A stretch of 54,733 nt of DNA from Pseudomonadales bacterium. Lineage in GTDB: Bacteria > Pseudomonadota > Gammaproteobacteria > Pseudomonadales > Azotimanducaceae. Location: positions 1-54,733 of the forward strand of contig JADHNJ010000013.1 of the NCBI GenBank assembly GCA_016779565.1. The letters run 5' to 3'. Below are positions 37,528 to 46,764 of this stretch, piece after piece (positions within the stretch are counted from its first letter, which is position 1; the number at the start of each line of letters is the position of its first letter). Below the pieces are notes generated by a model. That model was not told the origin of the DNA. It saw nothing but the letters and a program-made list of their open reading frames with translations, and did no database searches. Both the position numbers and the translations under genes were made by a program.

Positions 37528-38832
37528 TCAAAGCACCTCCTTAAGTCGTGTTGCTGCCGTGGCAAAAGATTCAGGTGAGTAGTGATCTTCATGCTTTAAA
37601 GTGTCAAACAATGCCTGTATTTCGGCACGGGTCGACGCCCACCGGCCAGAGTCCTCGAGCATTAGATTCATTGCCATTAGCGCCTGCTCGGCGAGGCTAT
37701 AATCACGGTAATGGCCCCTCGATGCATTGCGAGCGATGGCCTTTAGCATCGCGATACGTTGCTGTTCTGTAAGCACCTCAGGCGCTATTGCTCTGACCGC
37801 CTCAAGCTCGATGCTCAGTGTATTTAGAGCCAACGTAAAGTCTGCCTTTGATTCTGATACCGCCGTATTTAATGCTCGCAATGCTTGCAACATTTCTGGA
37901 TTTGGTGATCCCAGAAGGCCTTCTGCGATCGGTAGCAGAAAGGCTAACGGCGCGAGATTAATACGCAGTGAGCCAGGCTCTGCCCCTTTAGCAAGTGCGA
38001 AAGGCTTCCAGCGCTTTTCGCTCATAGCGTGATGACAGGCGTGACAATCAAACAAAGCAATTTCCGGTACTAATTTCTCTTCCCGTATCAAATGGCTATC
38101 AAGCAGCGCAAGCATTTCTTGAGCTGACATCAATTGCCCAACAACCCAAAGATTAACCAAATTAGAATCACCCTTACGGGCTTTATAATCTTCATCTTTT
38201 TCCCAATGCGGCGGCATGAGCTCTAGAAAAGTCACCAATTCAAAAGATAGTCGAGGGTGACCAGCGCCCATTATTCGGTGAGTTGTAAACTTATCTTCTG
38301 TGCCAAGGTGACAGGACAAGCATACCCTTGCGAGGTCTTTGGGTTCGGAAGTCGGGTACGGCTGAGCCAGAGCGCCTTCGACGCGTTTGGATGCTGGTAA
38401 CACATGGCTTGCGATCCACTCCTCGCTACCACCATGACAAGATTCACACCCCACCCCGTCTGTAAGGTCAAAACGCGTACCCCGCAGTTCTACTGAGACA
38501 TTATCGGCATGACAGTCGAGGCAAACCTGAGCTTCGTGGGCGTTTTCTAGGCCAAGTTTGCGAGCAATACGCTGGGAGTCTGTATTGAGCAATGTGTTGT
38601 AGGCATTACGATGACGGTCATGTCGACTCCAGGTCACAAATTCGTTCTGTAGCACCAGAGTACTATTTCTCTCGAGAGCCGAACCATGGCACACCGAAGA
38701 TGCGCAGGTCGCTACTCCAAGATGCTGCTGCCCATCCTGATCCGGAAGCGCTAGAGGAAACCCTGAAGCGCCGAAAACGACCAAAAACATCGCTCCACCG
38801 ACAGCCCAAGCTAGTGTCTGAAACTTAATCAA
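37528..38832 (-). CDS. Exported pentahaem c-type cytochrome
   Basis: This 434-residue protein has a signal peptide or anchor (residues 7-26) followed by five haem motifs: one CX4CH at Cys43-His49 (CASSVCH) and four CXXCH (CLDCH, CESCH, CLSCH, CHACH) in the first 260 residues. The C-terminal 170 residues are helical and free of cysteine. The CX4CH form and layout recall cytochrome c554-type electron carriers. Start is TTG at 38832 with GAGGA six bases upstream. It is the last gene of the operon, 55 bp after the decahaem gene, and could pass electrons between the periplasm and the outer-membrane complex, or be a terminal reductase. The function is inference. Confidence 0.85.
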   Translation of the reverse strand: MIKFQTLAWAVGGAMFLVVFGASGFPLALPDQDGQQHLGVATCASSVCHGSALERNSTLVLQNEFVTWSRHDRHRNAYNTLLNTDSQRIARKLGLENAHEAQVCLDCHADNVSVELRGTRFDLTDGVGCESCHGGSEEWIASHVLPASKRVEGALAQPYPTSEPKDLARVCLSCHLGTEDKFTTHRIMGAGHPRLSFELVTFLELMPPHWEKDEDYKARKGDSNLVNLWVVGQLMSAQEMLALLDSHLIREEKLVPEIALFDCHACHHAMSEKRWKPFALAKGAEPGSLRINLAPLAFLLPIAEGLLGSPNPEMLQALRALNTAVSESKADFTLALNTLSIELEAVRAIAPEVLTEQQRIAMLKAIARNASRGHYRDYSLAEQALMAMNLMLEDSGRWASTRAEIQALFDTLKHEDHYSPESFATAATRLKEVL

Positions 38833-38887
38833 AACAGGTCCTCAAGACTGATAAATATAGATTCCTTGATGTAACTATGGGTTCCAT

Positions 38888-41800
38888 TTATTGCGCCTTT
38901 TCTGAATCCCCTTTGATGCGAGCTCGCGGTAACAGGGCACCCGTTCCCGGCGTATCCACCACAAACCAAGGTTCCCCATTTTCACGCTGCATCATCTTGT
39001 CCATGTCTTCCTTACGAAGAGGACCCGAACCTAGTCGGCCAAACACAGGGACCTGCCCGCCGGTTTCATCGACAGCTCGATCTCGCTCTAGTCCTCGAGT
39101 CACCGCATAAAGTGGTTGCTTAGTAGCAAACTTCGCGATCAATTTAGGTACAGGCACCGGGGCAAATCCATAAAATCCTGGTACCGTTTCTGGATCGGTC
39201 AGTTGTAAAACCTTAAGACCCGCGTCGCCATCGGCAATATAAGCAAAGAGTGAGGCATTGGTGTGGGCAACCGCAATATCGTAGGGATCTATGATGCCCT
39301 CATCAGGACCAATCCTCTGGTGCAATACCAGCTGCTCTGGACGTTCAGCATCAATGATAACCAATCCATCGGCTCCTGCCGCCACGTAGATCCAACTTCT
39401 TGCAACCGCAAATCCTCTCGCGTCCTCCAAAGGAATCGTATTGTTGAGCACCTGACGCGGCGCATCTGGATCACTGACATCAATCACGCCCAATCCTTCG
39501 GCATGGGTGACAAACAAATATCTCAGTTGTAAAGCAGACGTGCGGGCATCGACTAGATTTACAGTACCGCGCAACTTAGGCCCGAGAGGATTGTTAAGAT
39601 CAAGAATCACAATTCCATTTGGCGTTGTGATGTAAGCTAAATATCCACCCATCGTCACATGCCGCGCGCCATTAAGTATGCCGTCAGGATTCCAAGTTAG
39701 CGCCCGCTTGAGAAAATTATTACGAGGCTCTCCGTCAGCAAGTGTATTGATATCCACTAAAATCAGGCCCTCTTCAGCGTCGGTAATCACGGCGTAATTA
39801 TAAATGCCGTGCATAGGACGCTCCTGATTTGTCTCGCGCATCAACTTGCCTTGGTTGCGCATGGGAGCGATCGGTTGGGTTGTTACCAGTGACACGCAGG
39901 TTGCATTCTTGGACTTAACCCGAGTGTTGTGCCCCATTGGGCTGAACGGCCCAGTCAAAATTCTGTCGCTAACGCCTTTATTGGCAATCGATGCAATATC
40001 GAAGACTTCGAATCCGTTCTTCCCGCCTGCGGTGAAGAGATATTCGCCGCGATGCTGGAGACAGCCGACTGTGCCATCAATCGATTCTTGGTGATGCTCA
40101 GTCAAAAACCCATCATTACTTTGATGGGCCTTGTACCAGTCGGGATAAACCATTTTATGCAAGTAGGAACCAATCACAGCCTGAGGTTCTTCCCATTCCG
40201 TGACTTTAATCGCGTCAACACTGCCTTGCCCACCAGCATAGGTAAAATGCCCCATAAAATCGATGTAATCGCCCCCAAAACCCAGGGTTTGAGCAAGGAT
40301 TGCGTTATTGTCGCCATCCTCGGATAAATGACAGTCACTACAATTACGCGTCTCGGTTTTTCGTACCGTGTGTGCAAAATGAGGGTTCATTGCTTGTGAA
40401 CTGTATCCTGCCGATGAGATCGGCGGCTGCTGGACATACAGTTTTTCTCGGTTGGCATTGGTAGACGACAACACCAATGCTGAGGTGGACCGGATAGGTG
40501 CGATTCGCCCGCCATTAATATCTCCGCGCCGGCCAAGCATAAAGACCTGGTCCCGAGCCACTTGCGGGTTATATGTCGCATAGTTTCGAGTTTCGCCGCC
40601 TTCGTAATGGTTTCTGGGCGTTTTCCAATTGGCCTCAATCGGCAGATGACAACCGCCACAACTCGTCGTCCAGGACGTATGACAACTGTAGCACTCCATT
40701 TTTTCGTAACTATGTGCCCGCTGATAATCTGGCACATCATTACCCCAATCTTGGGTTGCCGTATTAGTTGACATCAATTTAGCTCGAGCTGCCTTTTCAT
40801 TGTAGTTTTCGTGCCCTTCGGCGACTGAATCTTTAACTAAACTGAGCGTCCACTCGAGATCAGGATTCAATAAACTTCGCTGAATGAACTTGTTTCCGAT
40901 CCACTCAAAGCGCGGTTTGCCATCTGGATTACGCAATAACGAGAGATCTATCCCTCCAGGTGGCGATGCCGGCCCGGAGGTCACCAAAGTGGGATACTCA
41001 TCCGATGTGCCGTGACAATCTTGACAGTCTATCGCGACCGCATCAGCAACTTGTGTGTATAAATGACCATTTCCGTGAGAATCCTGCGAAAAGTGGCAGT
41101 CAACGCAATGCATACCCACATCAACATGAATTGAAGACATGTGCACCGCTTTATCAAATTTTTCTGGGTCATCGTGATCGACAATGTCCCCATCAGAATC
41201 AACTAAATTGCCCCGCCGATCCTTCCTAAAAATGGCTCTAAAATTCCACCCGTGACCGTGATAATCTGCGAACTGGGTATTGTCCATATCGTCGTTTCTT
41301 TCTGATACCGATGCGAGGAAATCGGGATCCGACCAAAGTCCACGTGTCGCCGCGCCTTCAGGGTTGCGTTCATTGATCTTTCTTATTTCATGATCGGTCG
41401 GATACCGCTGTTCCGAGGGCCACATTTTGTCTGCATCAGACTCGTAATCCCACATTGTGTAGCCAAGGTAACTGTTCAGGAACATGTTCGGTTGGTGCAT
41501 ATGGCATGACATACACTGAGCTGTCGGAATCGCACGACTAAACACATGTTTAATCGGATGACCGGCGGCCTCGTTATCTATCATGGGATCGATGGTGGCA
41601 CTCTGACCGCCGTGTCCATGCTTGGCCCATAGCCCTGAATGCCGCGGATCACGATCATTGGCATAAACCACATGACAAGCGCCACATCCTGATGTTCGGT
41701 AATCGCCGGGCTGCTCGTTGGTACCCAAAAACCACATCAAAGGGTCATTTAGGCGGGTTTTAGCAATGTTGATCAGCGGCACTGAAATACGCTGTCCTGT

Positions 41801-42718
41801 GCCTGGCCCACGATTTGATTGGCGAATATCAGGCCTACCTGGCTCTTCTAAACGTTGGATCAAGCCAAGAGAATTAGGCAACCCTACCTCAGGGAAAGTA
41901 TTGAGAATGTTTCGGCCACCTCTTTCAAAGACTCTAAAAATATCACCCGGTTTGACCGTCTCCCAGGCGGGTAACGGTAAAAGGTAAGGCTGAACACCAT
42001 AGGCCTCCTGAGCGCCTGGCACATCTTTTAAAGGCGGCCCAGTAACCGCTGCGGGCTCACCCTCCCGGGTATAAGCCTCTCCTAAGATATAGTTTTTGAA
42101 AGGCAAAATACCGTTGTTATAAGCAGCACCACCCCAAAGCATTGCACCCGTCGCCATGATGCTTCTTTTCGCAGCCTGAATCGTACTGAGATGACAAGCG
42201 CCGCAAGCCTCCTCAACAACCCGGTAATCAGATGGATTCACAAAACGGACAAACTCTGGGCTCTCTCGATTCAGTAAGGTGTAGCTGCCTTCAGGGTTCT
42301 CTGAGTCTGGAAAATGCCATTCGTCCGGATATACCGGTAAGACGTGCGCTCGCTGCAGCGTCGAATCAAATTTCTCTGACGGCCTTGAGATACCTTCCGG
42401 CAACTTCACCGAAGCATCGCCACCATGGCAATCAGTACACCCCAATACCACCCCAGGGCTGGAATGCATGGTCTTTGCATCTGTCTCGAGGTGGCAAGAC
42501 TGACACCCTTCACTTTTCAGTGATGCAGCTTGCCAGGATTGAGCCGAAGGTGACGGCGGATAAAAGGGATAATTGCGCACCACCTTTTTCGGCGCCTCGC
42601 TGGCTAGCGCTTGCGACATTACGGTCACAGTCGACCAACTAACGATAAGCATCAAAAAAGCTATCACGAGATGGGATATAGCTCCAAAGACCCTTTCCGT
42701 TTTCCTCGTGTCATCCAT
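38888..42718 (-). CDS. Decahaem c-type cytochrome fused to a C-terminal LVIVD beta-propeller
   Basis: This 1,276-residue exported protein has a hydrophobic leader ending in SQALA-SEA near residue 40. Ten CXXCH sites follow between residues 72 and about 800 (CQSCH, CTDCH, CGACH twice, CMSCH, CVDCH, CQDCH, CYSCH, CGGCH, CSDCH). The last 350 residues hold six units of the pattern YxxxAxxxxGLxVxD (YLFTAGG.., YAVITDAEEGLILVD, YLAYITTPNGIVILD, YLFVTHAEGLGVID, WIYVAAGADGLVIID, FAYIADGDAGLKVL), the LVIVD repeat of surface propellers. It is probably periplasmic or on the cell surface, carrying electrons with a binding head. ATG 42718 follows AGGA; TTG one codon earlier is an alternative. It lies 67 bp after the barrel gene. 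Confidence 0.9.
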   Translation of the reverse strand: MDDTRKTERVFGAISHLVIAFLMLIVSWSTVTVMSQALASEAPKKVVRNYPFYPPSPSAQSWQAASLKSEGCQSCHLETDAKTMHSSPGVVLGCTDCHGGDASVKLPEGISRPSEKFDSTLQRAHVLPVYPDEWHFPDSENPEGSYTLLNRESPEFVRFVNPSDYRVVEEACGACHLSTIQAAKRSIMATGAMLWGGAAYNNGILPFKNYILGEAYTREGEPAAVTGPPLKDVPGAQEAYGVQPYLLPLPAWETVKPGDIFRVFERGGRNILNTFPEVGLPNSLGLIQRLEEPGRPDIRQSNRGPGTGQRISVPLINIAKTRLNDPLMWFLGTNEQPGDYRTSGCGACHVVYANDRDPRHSGLWAKHGHGGQSATIDPMIDNEAAGHPIKHVFSRAIPTAQCMSCHMHQPNMFLNSYLGYTMWDYESDADKMWPSEQRYPTDHEIRKINERNPEGAATRGLWSDPDFLASVSERNDDMDNTQFADYHGHGWNFRAIFRKDRRGNLVDSDGDIVDHDDPEKFDKAVHMSSIHVDVGMHCVDCHFSQDSHGNGHLYTQVADAVAIDCQDCHGTSDEYPTLVTSGPASPPGGIDLSLLRNPDGKPRFEWIGNKFIQRSLLNPDLEWTLSLVKDSVAEGHENYNEKAARAKLMSTNTATQDWGNDVPDYQRAHSYEKMECYSCHTSWTTSCGGCHLPIEANWKTPRNHYEGGETRNYATYNPQVARDQVFMLGRRGDINGGRIAPIRSTSALVLSSTNANREKLYVQQPPISSAGYSSQAMNPHFAHTVRKTETRNCSDCHLSEDGDNNAILAQTLGFGGDYIDFMGHFTYAGGQGSVDAIKVTEWEEPQAVIGSYLHKMVYPDWYKAHQSNDGFLTEHHQESIDGTVGCLQHRGEYLFTAGGKNGFEVFDIASIANKGVSDRILTGPFSPMGHNTRVKSKNATCVSLVTTQPIAPMRNQGKLMRETNQERPMHGIYNYAVITDAEEGLILVDINTLADGEPRNNFLKRALTWNPDGILNGARHVTMGGYLAYITTPNGIVILDLNNPLGPKLRGTVNLVDARTSALQLRYLFVTHAEGLGVIDVSDPDAPRQVLNNTIPLEDARGFAVARSWIYVAAGADGLVIIDAERPEQLVLHQRIGPDEGIIDPYDIAVAHTNASLFAYIADGDAGLKVLQLTDPETVPGFYGFAPVPVPKLIAKFATKQPLYAVTRGLERDRAVDETGGQVPVFGRLGSGPLRKEDMDKMMQRENGEPWFVVDTPGTGALLPRARIKGDSEKAQ

Positions 42719-42788
42719 CAAATCCTACCTCTCAACAAGGGTTCATCGACGTGCCCTGTCGGCAAAAATGTCAGAGAACCTTTGACTA

Positions 42789-44606
42789 TCAATAACTCAG
42801 CACCAAATTAAATAACACTGAGTAACCTAAATCTTCATTGCGTCCCATCAACTGTTCGTAGCCTCTACCCGGTATCAGAGCTGCACCGGACACCCGCATC
42901 ACAACATTCTGAATCATGAAGGGTCGCCAAGTTAACGCTAAAGAAATATCTGTACCGATGAAGTTGTCAATCGAGCCTTGATTCCTTGCAGCGCTCAAAA
43001 CACTGGTATTCTCAAACCAAAGTCCATTGACGTTAAGGGTTAGACGCGTCTCGGGAGACACATCGACATCAACACCGATACCTAACAACTGCGTGCCAGG
43101 ATTAATGAAGTTTGATTGACCTTGCTCTTTGGACGAGCGCAAGCTATTTAGCACCCCGTTTCGCCCCGAAAGGCCCACCGCACCACCACCTATCAATGGC
43201 ACCGCTTGCCGAATCCAGAAACTTGTATCAGCCCCAGCGAATAACGGATTTTCAAAAATTGCATCAAACCCTTTGGCTCGACCGTCATACGGATCATCAT
43301 CACCACTGGCATACAGCCCGGAAATCCGATATCGAATCCAGTTGTCATCAAAGCCAATTTCAAACGCAGCAAAGAAGGCCTTTATCTCATCGAGTGTATT
43401 CCGATACTGCTCGTTAGTTTGTTCACCCGTGGCAAAATACGCACTTGTGGTGAGGTTAATCCGACGAATATGTCCATCGGTATTAAATCCCAAGTACGTT
43501 ACGTCGTAGTCTCGAGCAAAACGTTCGGCAAAAAGTGACGCTGGTCTTGCAATAAAGCCATTATCATCAAACGTAAGTTGGCCTTTTTCTCGATTACGAT
43601 TGTAGACAACAGTGACCTGAGCGGTATGCCCAAGCGTTATTAAATCTTGCCAGTAAAGGTTCGCAACAAAAACATCATCTGATCTGAAATCGAAATCGAA
43701 CTTGTTAAGACCGTTATTAGTATGTTTTTCTAAACGCCTAAACCAAGCCACGTTGTATTGAAGGCGATTATTTCGTCTGGTTCCGAAGAGACGAACGCCA
43801 GGCTGCTGGTCTTGAAACAAAAAGCCCCTGAAATCAGTCGTGAAGGGCTGAATACCAACCCTTAACGAGTCAAAATCATAACGATCGGAGACATTCCATA
43901 GGTGCTTGTCAGCAAACAGTCCTTGAATACCGACGGTGGACTCAATCCGCAGAGACTCGCCTCTGCCACCGCGATCTGGCACCACTCTTAACACACCAAC
44001 TTCCTCTGCAGAGACACGCTGAAAGTTAAATACGGGTATGAAACGAAACTCCCAATCCGGGGGCTTGAACGTCGTATCCCCTTTATAAAAAACAAACTCC
44101 GTCACGAGCTGCTGATTGAGTATCAGGGATCTAGATTCCGAAATAATGTCATATCGGCCTGGCTCAAGAGTGGTCGCGATGCCCACAGGTAATGGAAACC
44201 GTCTTGGCTCAATCAAAGTGTCTGAAATTGCCGTCAGTGAAAAAAACCAATCATCGCCATATACGGGTAAGTCGCCCTTAAGTGGGTTATGTCCTCTGTA
44301 GGGGTTCAACCACTGTTCTTCATAACCAAGTGCTTGAACGATACGCCACCGGTCTGGAACGGTTGGTCCAAGTTCAATCCGAGCTGTGAAAGGCTCGATT
44401 CGACCCGAATCGCAATTTTTTGTCATCACTACTTCGATGGGTGGTTTACCCGGTCGCTTAAGTCCCTTCGCTGGTGTCGCCTCAGGACAAACGGGGGGTT
44501 TATGGTCTCCCGCGACATCCCTCGCCGCAACCTCTTTAGGCGTCAAGGAGCCCCATAGCACCAACACCAGTAAAATCACTTTCACGCTAGATTCCGTCAC
44601 AGACAT
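42789..44606 (-). CDS. Outer-membrane beta-barrel protein of the electron-transfer operon
   Basis: This 605-residue protein has a signal peptide (VKVILLVLVLWGSLTPKEVAA) and a periplasmic-like N-terminal section (about 30-180). About fourteen to eighteen amphipathic strands follow, typical of an outer-membrane barrel, ending in YSVLFNLVLSY with a terminal aromatic. There is a cysteine pair near the N-terminus (VCPEA and KNCDSG). I did not find the CXXC of MtrB/PioB-type porins, so it may be a separate barrel family. Start ATG 44606 follows GAGGAAG and overlaps the previous gene by 20 bp. The context, between haem proteins, suggests a sheath or pore for a trans-outer-membrane conduit. Confidence 0.8.
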   Translation of the reverse strand: MSVTESSVKVILLVLVLWGSLTPKEVAARDVAGDHKPPVCPEATPAKGLKRPGKPPIEVVMTKNCDSGRIEPFTARIELGPTVPDRWRIVQALGYEEQWLNPYRGHNPLKGDLPVYGDDWFFSLTAISDTLIEPRRFPLPVGIATTLEPGRYDIISESRSLILNQQLVTEFVFYKGDTTFKPPDWEFRFIPVFNFQRVSAEEVGVLRVVPDRGGRGESLRIESTVGIQGLFADKHLWNVSDRYDFDSLRVGIQPFTTDFRGFLFQDQQPGVRLFGTRRNNRLQYNVAWFRRLEKHTNNGLNKFDFDFRSDDVFVANLYWQDLITLGHTAQVTVVYNRNREKGQLTFDDNGFIARPASLFAERFARDYDVTYLGFNTDGHIRRINLTTSAYFATGEQTNEQYRNTLDEIKAFFAAFEIGFDDNWIRYRISGLYASGDDDPYDGRAKGFDAIFENPLFAGADTSFWIRQAVPLIGGGAVGLSGRNGVLNSLRSSKEQGQSNFINPGTQLLGIGVDVDVSPETRLTLNVNGLWFENTSVLSAARNQGSIDNFIGTDISLALTWRPFMIQNVVMRVSGAALIPGRGYEQLMGRNEDLGYSVLFNLVLSY

Positions 44607-46764
44607 TATCTTCCTCAGAATCAATGAAAGGGCTTTGCGGACAGGAAACATAGCGTAAGCGCTGCAAATTGTTAGGTAAGGCGATCTGATCCGCTCGAAT
44701 CTCCTTGGGGGCATTACCAAGAGCGCCAGACAATGACATTGATGCATTGTGGACGCTTAAAAATGCAATCATGTCGTCTTGGTCAACACCATCGCCGGAA
44801 ACCCCGACGCCGCCAATTAAGGTGTTACCTCGAAAAATCGGCACACTACCGGGGAATATTTGAAGGCCGTTTGCTATCCGAGGTAAGCCCATCTTGGTTT
44901 GAAATAAAGCCTCAGGGTTAAAGCCTGTATTACCGACACAACTCTTACCCACGTCTTCAATAGCTCCTTCGAGCGCAACATGTGCAACATGATGGATCAA
45001 CGCGTTATAAACAAGATCGCTTTGAAGTCCCACAGAGAAAATACTCCATTGGCCGACGGGCTTAGAAAGAGGACCATTTGGCTTAGAAGCTACCCCGTCT
45101 GGATAATGCGGCCGGGACAGGTTGCCTCCGGCGCGATCCGAGAACGCTCTCGGAGTACCGTCTCTCTCTAACGCTAATGGAAGCCCTAAAAACTGCTGTA
45201 AATTGCGCACATAACTAGAAAAGCTTGTCTCTGGGGACATCAAGGGAGATGTCTGAAGCAACGCCGGTACCAACCCTTGAGCAACATTGTTACTGAGCGT
45301 TGCAAGATCGGATACTGGCGCGAGATATTTAGGCTCAGGCAAACTTTTTAGTGCCTCGCTTGACGAGGGCGATATTGATTGGCCCGAGCTTGAGAAAAAA
45401 ACCGCCGTTCTTGCTTTTTGAATGGAGACATCAGCGCCGAATACTGGCGCATCTCTTGACCTAACCATACCAACGATCTGACCGACCGAGTCGACCACAC
45501 TCACCGTCACTCGCGCTGGGGTACCCAGTGGGCGACGGATCTGGGCACGACTCTGATTAGCGATGACCAATGCCTCACGTAAAATGGTATGGACTTCTTT
45601 TTGGGATAGCGCATGCTCCTCTAGTCCATCTGGGGCATCCTGTGCAGGTCGACTTGGGTAACGATTATTACCGGCCGCATCCACGAAAACGAAAGCATCT
45701 AGGAATTCGCCATCGGAATTCTCGAATTGCCCCGCAAGCGCTGGCAAAATCCCAGAGTCGGCATGACCAAAAGCGGTACCGGGATGAAGTGCAAGGCCAT
45801 CATAATAACCCGTCACGGCAGTCAAATTACCTCGGCTTTGTAACCAATCCGCTAGACTGGATGAATCAGTCAAGCTGTCTGATACAAGTTCCGAAACCGA
45901 CCAATCCGAGTACCTGAGCGTTTTGCCAGCAGCAGTGATCACATCACCGCGACGGTCGAGTGGGGCCGCGTAAGACACTGTGCCTGCAAGAGCGATGACT
46001 TCATCTAAATCCTGATCAAAACCACTAATTTGCTTATCCAGACCATAGATGCCATCACCAATAAACCCAATGCCACCGACCGGAGTACCTGATTTATAAA
46101 GGGGAAATCCACCCGGATCGGCGGACAACCCAAGAGGGGCTCGAAGCGGCCCTGGAACCGTACCTTGGCTCACTGCCGCTCTGCTGACGAAGTCCCCGCA
46201 AGGTAACTGACTAAATTGAACCCCAAACAGAGGCCCAGAAGGCTGATTAACTTCACCAGGATTGAAATTTTCTTGAATAATCTGCGATGCTGTGCGAGTC
46301 GTGAACGCATTACCTTCGGTAGACAAATAGGCCCCAGTCTGGGCTTTTGAAATTGCAGCCAAGGTTGCTGGCACAACATTAACGCCCTCCAGCCCTCCCG
46401 CGATTGGTGCACCTATCTCGAAAGAAGAGCTGATTGTCACCAGCGGCTTGGCATCGTGCATTTGATAGACAGCCAAAACATTACCCACTCGATCGACAAC
46501 AGCAATCGTTCCTGGCTGATTTCTTGCCTCCGCTTCTGCAACGACCTGAGCCAAAATTCGTTCGACATCGGCTTCACTCAGTCGAGTGGCTATATCTGCG
46601 CAATAACCAGAGCATGAAACTTGTAGCGCTGCAGTTGCCCCTCCATCGACTGCCGCCGCCTCAATAGCGCGTACGCCTCCTGCTGAGCCGCCGCAGGCAT
46701 TAAGACACGCCCAGAGGAAAATAATTCCACAACTGCTTGCAAGCTGATATCCGGTCAGGCTCAA
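44587..46764 (-). CDS. Lipoprotein with two GlcG/HbpS-like (haem-binding) domains
   Basis: This protein of about 725 residues has a lipoprotein leader: hydrophobic SCGIIFLWACLNAC with the acylated Cys near residue 24. It has two copies of a GlcG/HbpS-type fold. The first has LSEADVERILAQVVAEAEA, AVVDRVGNVLAVYQMHDA and GIGFIGDGIYGLD; the second has LSQKEVHTILREALVIANQS, VSVVDSVGQIVGMVRSRDA and GVGVSGDGVDQDDMIAF. Relatives bind haem or cobalamin-like compounds, or act as redox sensors. Start: TTG 46764 with GGAG seven bases before. Its first bases overlap the FHA-cytochrome stop (TTGA). A longer frame to 46860 exists but has no such site. A role in haem delivery or in building the conduit is inference. 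Confidence 0.83.
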   Translation of the reverse strand: MSLTGYQLASSCGIIFLWACLNACGGSAGGVRAIEAAAVDGGATAALQVSCSGYCADIATRLSEADVERILAQVVAEAEARNQPGTIAVVDRVGNVLAVYQMHDAKPLVTISSSFEIGAPIAGGLEGVNVVPATLAAISKAQTGAYLSTEGNAFTTRTASQIIQENFNPGEVNQPSGPLFGVQFSQLPCGDFVSRAAVSQGTVPGPLRAPLGLSADPGGFPLYKSGTPVGGIGFIGDGIYGLDKQISGFDQDLDEVIALAGTVSYAAPLDRRGDVITAAGKTLRYSDWSVSELVSDSLTDSSSLADWLQSRGNLTAVTGYYDGLALHPGTAFGHADSGILPALAGQFENSDGEFLDAFVFVDAAGNNRYPSRPAQDAPDGLEEHALSQKEVHTILREALVIANQSRAQIRRPLGTPARVTVSVVDSVGQIVGMVRSRDAPVFGADVSIQKARTAVFFSSSGQSISPSSSEALKSLPEPKYLAPVSDLATLSNNVAQGLVPALLQTSPLMSPETSFSSYVRNLQQFLGLPLALERDGTPRAFSDRAGGNLSRPHYPDGVASKPNGPLSKPVGQWSIFSVGLQSDLVYNALIHHVAHVALEGAIEDVGKSCVGNTGFNPEALFQTKMGLPRIANGLQIFPGSVPIFRGNTLIGGVGVSGDGVDQDDMIAFLSVHNASMSLSGALGNAPKEIRADQIALPNNLQRLRYVSCPQSPFIDSEEDNVCDGI

